Positions 32,064 through 34,208 of a stretch of DNA of 34,208 bases are shown in pieces. How positions within the stretch are numbered: position 1 is the first letter of the stretch; each line of letters begins with the position of its first letter. The stretch is from assembly GCA_017886375.1 (NCBI GenBank), contig JAGGNB010000209.1:1-34208 (forward strand), in the 5' to 3' direction. The stretch comes from Octadecabacter sp. GTDB taxonomy: Bacteria > Pseudomonadota > Alphaproteobacteria > Rhodobacterales > Rhodobacteraceae. The translations under genes and the position numbers were made by a program. The notes under the pieces were generated by a model. That model worked only from the letters and a program-made list of their open reading frames with translations, ran no database searches and was not told the DNA's origin.

Positions 32064-32939
32064 TCATGCGCGGCGTTCCAGTGCGGTGTAAATCCAGAGC
32101 AGGGCAGACGCTGCGGGGGTGTCCGTGTGGTGGGTGTTGTACTGCCAGCCCGCCGCACGTGCGAGGGATGCAAGGTGGTCTTTGCGTTGCGCAAGGCGAT
32201 CAAGGTAGCGGTCCCGCAGGTCGCGGGCTTTGAGGGTTTCATGTCGCATTGTGCCGGACATGGATTCGAAAATGGTGCGGCCGTCAAAGGGAAATGCTTC
32301 CTCGGACGGGTCGAGGATCTGGACAAGGGCGCCGCGCACGTCGCGGTCGGCGGCTTTTGCCATTGCGGTTTCGATGCCCGTGAGATCGCCCATGAAATCT
32401 GACACGAACAGCGCGCGCGAATGCGAGACCATGCCTGTGGCATCGGGTGTTCCGAAGTCGTCTGTGTGATCTTGTGACAGCAGGGCAGCCATTTGCGCGA
32501 CTTGGACTTCACCGCGCCGCGGCGGCAGGACGTTGCCGGTTAAACCGACCCGTTCACCACCGCGCAGCAGCAAAATGGCACTGGCCAGTGCCAGTGTGCG
32601 CGCGCGCGATCCTTTGGTGGTGCCGTCGTTCAGGGACGTGAACGACATGGAGGCGGACTGGTCGACCCACATCAGGATCGACTGGGCGATCTGCCATTCC
32701 TTATCCTGGATGAACTGTGCATCCGAGCGCGCAGAGCGGCGCCAGTCAATACTGCGCATTTCGTCGTGGTTTTGTGCCGGTCGGTATTGCCAGAACGTAT
32801 CGCCAACACCCGCACGCCGCCGACCGTGATCACCGATCATGACCGTTGTGGCGAGGTGTTCGGCCTCGGCCAGCAGGGGTGGAAACGCGGCCGCGAGGGT
32901 TTCGGACGCCGAGCGTAAAGTGAGGGGCGCGTCCGTCAT
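32064..32939 (-). CDS. DUF58 domain protein (vWA-like)
   Basis: The 291-residue protein has the DUF58 core DEMRSIDWRRSARSDAQFI (about 59-77), followed by a vWA-like domain with intact MIDAS D93-x-S95-x-S97 (WVDQSASMSF). The later SRALFVSDFMGDL corresponds to the vWA metal-site aspartate strand. DUF58 proteins are standard partners of MoxR ATPases. It starts inside the last codons of the MoxR gene (four-base overlap), so the two are translated together. Cytoplasmic or peripheral: no membrane helix seen. Confidence 0.92.
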   Translation of the reverse strand: MTDAPLTLRSASETLAAAFPPLLAEAEHLATTVMIGDHGRRRAGVGDTFWQYRPAQNHDEMRSIDWRRSARSDAQFIQDKEWQIAQSILMWVDQSASMSFTSLNDGTTKGSRARTLALASAILLLRGGERVGLTGNVLPPRRGEVQVAQMAALLSQDHTDDFGTPDATGMVSHSRALFVSDFMGDLTGIETAMAKAADRDVRGALVQILDPSEEAFPFDGRTIFESMSGTMRHETLKARDLRDRYLDRLAQRKDHLASLARAAGWQYNTHHTDTPAASALLWIYTALERRA

Positions 32940-33955
32940 GCGGCCTGCGAGATGCTGGTGATTTGGGTTGCGACCTGATCAATGACAGACGGCAGGTTTT
33001 CGCCGCGCGCGCGCGCCGCAAACGACAGCGCCATGCGGTGTGTGAGAACAGGGGCTGCCATGGCGCGCACATCTTCGGCCGATGGAACCAGACGGCCATC
33101 CAGCAAAGCGGCTGCGCGCACCGTCAGCATCAGGGCCTGCGCGGCACGCGGGCCGGGCCCCCAGCTGACGGTGTTTTTAACCAGTTCGGACGCCGATGCA
33201 TCATCTGGGCGGCAGGCGCGGACCAGATCGAGGATCATTTCAACAATGGCATCGCCCACCGGCATACGGCGCAACAAGACCTGTGCTGCGAGCAATTCTT
33301 CGGTGGTGAAAACGGCGGTGGCATTTTCTTCGGTTGCGCCGGTGGTCGCGATGAGAATGTCGCGTTCGGTGCTGCGATCCGGATAGGGGACGTCAATTTG
33401 CACCAAGAACCGGTCAAGCTGTGCTTCGGGCAGCGGATACGTGCCTTCTTGTTCGATGGGGTTTTGCGTCGCCAGAACGTGGAACGGCGCGCCGAGTTTG
33501 CGATGTTCGCCCGCGATTGTGACTTCTTTTTCCTGCATCGCTTGCAAAAGCGCTGATTGCGTGCGCGGGGAGGCGCGGTTGATTTCATCCGCCATCAACA
33601 GCTGACAGAAAATCGGGCCTTCGATAAAGCGGAAATCGCGGCTGCCGTCGGTGGCGGTTTCCAGCACTTCGGAGCCAAGAATATCGGCGGGCATCAAATC
33701 GGGAGTGAACTGGATGCGATTGCCATGCAGCCCCATGACCGTGGACAGCGTATCCACCAGCCGGGTTTTACCCAGACCGGGCAGGCCGATCAGCAAGGCA
33801 TGTCCGCCACACAAAAGCGACGCCAATGTCAGATCCACGACCCTGTCCTGACCGATGAACCGTTTGGCGATGGAGACGCGGGCCTGCGCCAGTTTGCCGC
33901 CGAGGGTTTCGATCTGGGTCACGAGTGCTGCGTCGTTCGGAACTTCGGGGGGCAT
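32936..33955 (-). CDS. MoxR-family AAA+ ATPase
   Basis: The 339-residue ATPase has Walker A GLPGLGKT (57-64), Walker B LLMADE (119-124), sensor 1 ATQNP (162-166) and the MoxR signature NRASPRTQSALLQAMQE. MoxR ATPases act as chaperones that remodel vWA-containing partners or metalloenzymes. I set the start at the ATG at 33955 with AAAGAGA upstream. Starts at 33979 and 34033 would add residues without homology, and the latter would overlap the divergent gene. First gene of the four-gene operon. Confidence 0.93.
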   Translation of the reverse strand: MPPEVPNDAALVTQIETLGGKLAQARVSIAKRFIGQDRVVDLTLASLLCGGHALLIGLPGLGKTRLVDTLSTVMGLHGNRIQFTPDLMPADILGSEVLETATDGSRDFRFIEGPIFCQLLMADEINRASPRTQSALLQAMQEKEVTIAGEHRKLGAPFHVLATQNPIEQEGTYPLPEAQLDRFLVQIDVPYPDRSTERDILIATTGATEENATAVFTTEELLAAQVLLRRMPVGDAIVEMILDLVRACRPDDASASELVKNTVSWGPGPRAAQALMLTVRAAALLDGRLVPSAEDVRAMAAPVLTHRMALSFAARARGENLPSVIDQVATQITSISQAA

Positions 33956-34020
33956 GGCAATCTCTTTCTTATGGGTCATATAGTCGTGCATGAGTTGAAC
34001 AGATATCGCAGGTAAGCCCA

Positions 34021-34208
34021 ATGGCAAAAACAAACCAAAGTGATGGCACTGTTACAGTGTCGGCGGAAAGCCTCGCATCTTCGGCGCGGGCGGCGGCAAA
34101 AGGGCGCGGATTGCCGCCCGTGGAAAGTTGGAATCCGCCATTTTGTGGTGATCTGGACATGCGGATCGCGCGGGATGGCACGTGGTTTTATCTGGGCACG
34201 CCGATTGG
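34021..34208 (+). CDS. DUF1285 domain protein (partial, runs off the window)
   Basis: Only the first 62 codons lie in the window. After a low-complexity N-terminus, the sequence [31 protein letters not shown] matches the beginning of DUF1285, a small beta-rich domain of unknown function found next to this MoxR operon in related bacteria. It is divergent from the MoxR gene with a 65-bp gap, so the two promoters must lie close together. The 3' end is outside the window. Confidence 0.82.
   Translation, partial: MAKTNQSDGTVTVSAESLASSARAAAKGRGLPPVESWNPPFCGDLDMRIARDGTWFYLGTPI

Noticed and set aside
34034-34181. Minus-strand frame covering the start of the DUF1285 gene
   Set aside because: The plus-strand sequence matches DUF1285, and the minus-strand frame has no recognisable motif.

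Overview
The window looks like a chromosomal segment of a marine alphaproteobacterium of the family Rhodobacteraceae (Roseobacter group). Support: a stand-alone F0 operon in the order atpI-atpB-atpE-atpX(b')-atpF with no F1 genes next to it, a glycolate oxidase operon, a free zf-CHCC (NDUFS6-like) protein, a DUF5928-type glycosyltransferase, the DUF1285/MoxR/DUF58/DUF4159 block, and intergenic elements ending in CCCGGGATATTT. I assign no genus. Gene density is high. I saw no IS element, CRISPR array, rRNA or tRNA, and no gene-free stretch longer than about 300 bases.

Layout. 1-1912: DoxX-like membrane protein, a divergent LysR regulator, and an ArsR regulator overlapping the LysR gene tail to tail. 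1913-4752: F0 ATP synthase operon with promoter, RNA hairpins on both sides of atpE, and a terminator. 4761-6332: a FadR-type GntR regulator with its own palindromic operator, then a glycine-zipper/OmpA lipoprotein. 6476-9034: DNA repair genes (AraC-Ogt fusion, nth) and a PfkB/adenosine-kinase-like kinase. 9038-12872: a glycan-modification neighbourhood (GT42/DUF115-like protein, sulfotransferase, GT14/DUF5928 protein) followed by a HIT protein. 12976-17714: ABC ATPase, a 57-residue zinc-finger protein, a DUF2459 protein and DNA polymerase I. 17838-20622: aldo/keto reductase with a divergent YqhC-like AraC regulator, and an Hsp20 gene carrying a heat-shock promoter and a ROSE-like RNA thermometer. 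20623-25781: trypsin-like protease and the glcD-glcE-(small membrane protein)-glcF operon. 25827-26920: DUF599 protein and a small secreted protein. 27034-33955: an operon of a MoxR ATPase, a DUF58 protein, a BatA/DUF4159 protein and a vWA/amidotransferase-like membrane protein. 34021-end: start of a divergent DUF1285 gene.

Connections. The GntR gene at 4761-5528 and glcD, about 20 kb apart, both carry TTGGT-N11-ACCAA with a -10-like hexamer inside it, just upstream of the start codon. I infer that the GntR protein is the glycolate regulator and represses both promoters. A hairpin-rich intergenic repeat occurs three times, and one copy sits inside the glc operon and supplies the glcE ribosome binding site. 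The last four genes (MoxR ATPase plus three proteins with vWA-like folds) form the least-characterised multi-protein system here and are the best candidate for new biology.
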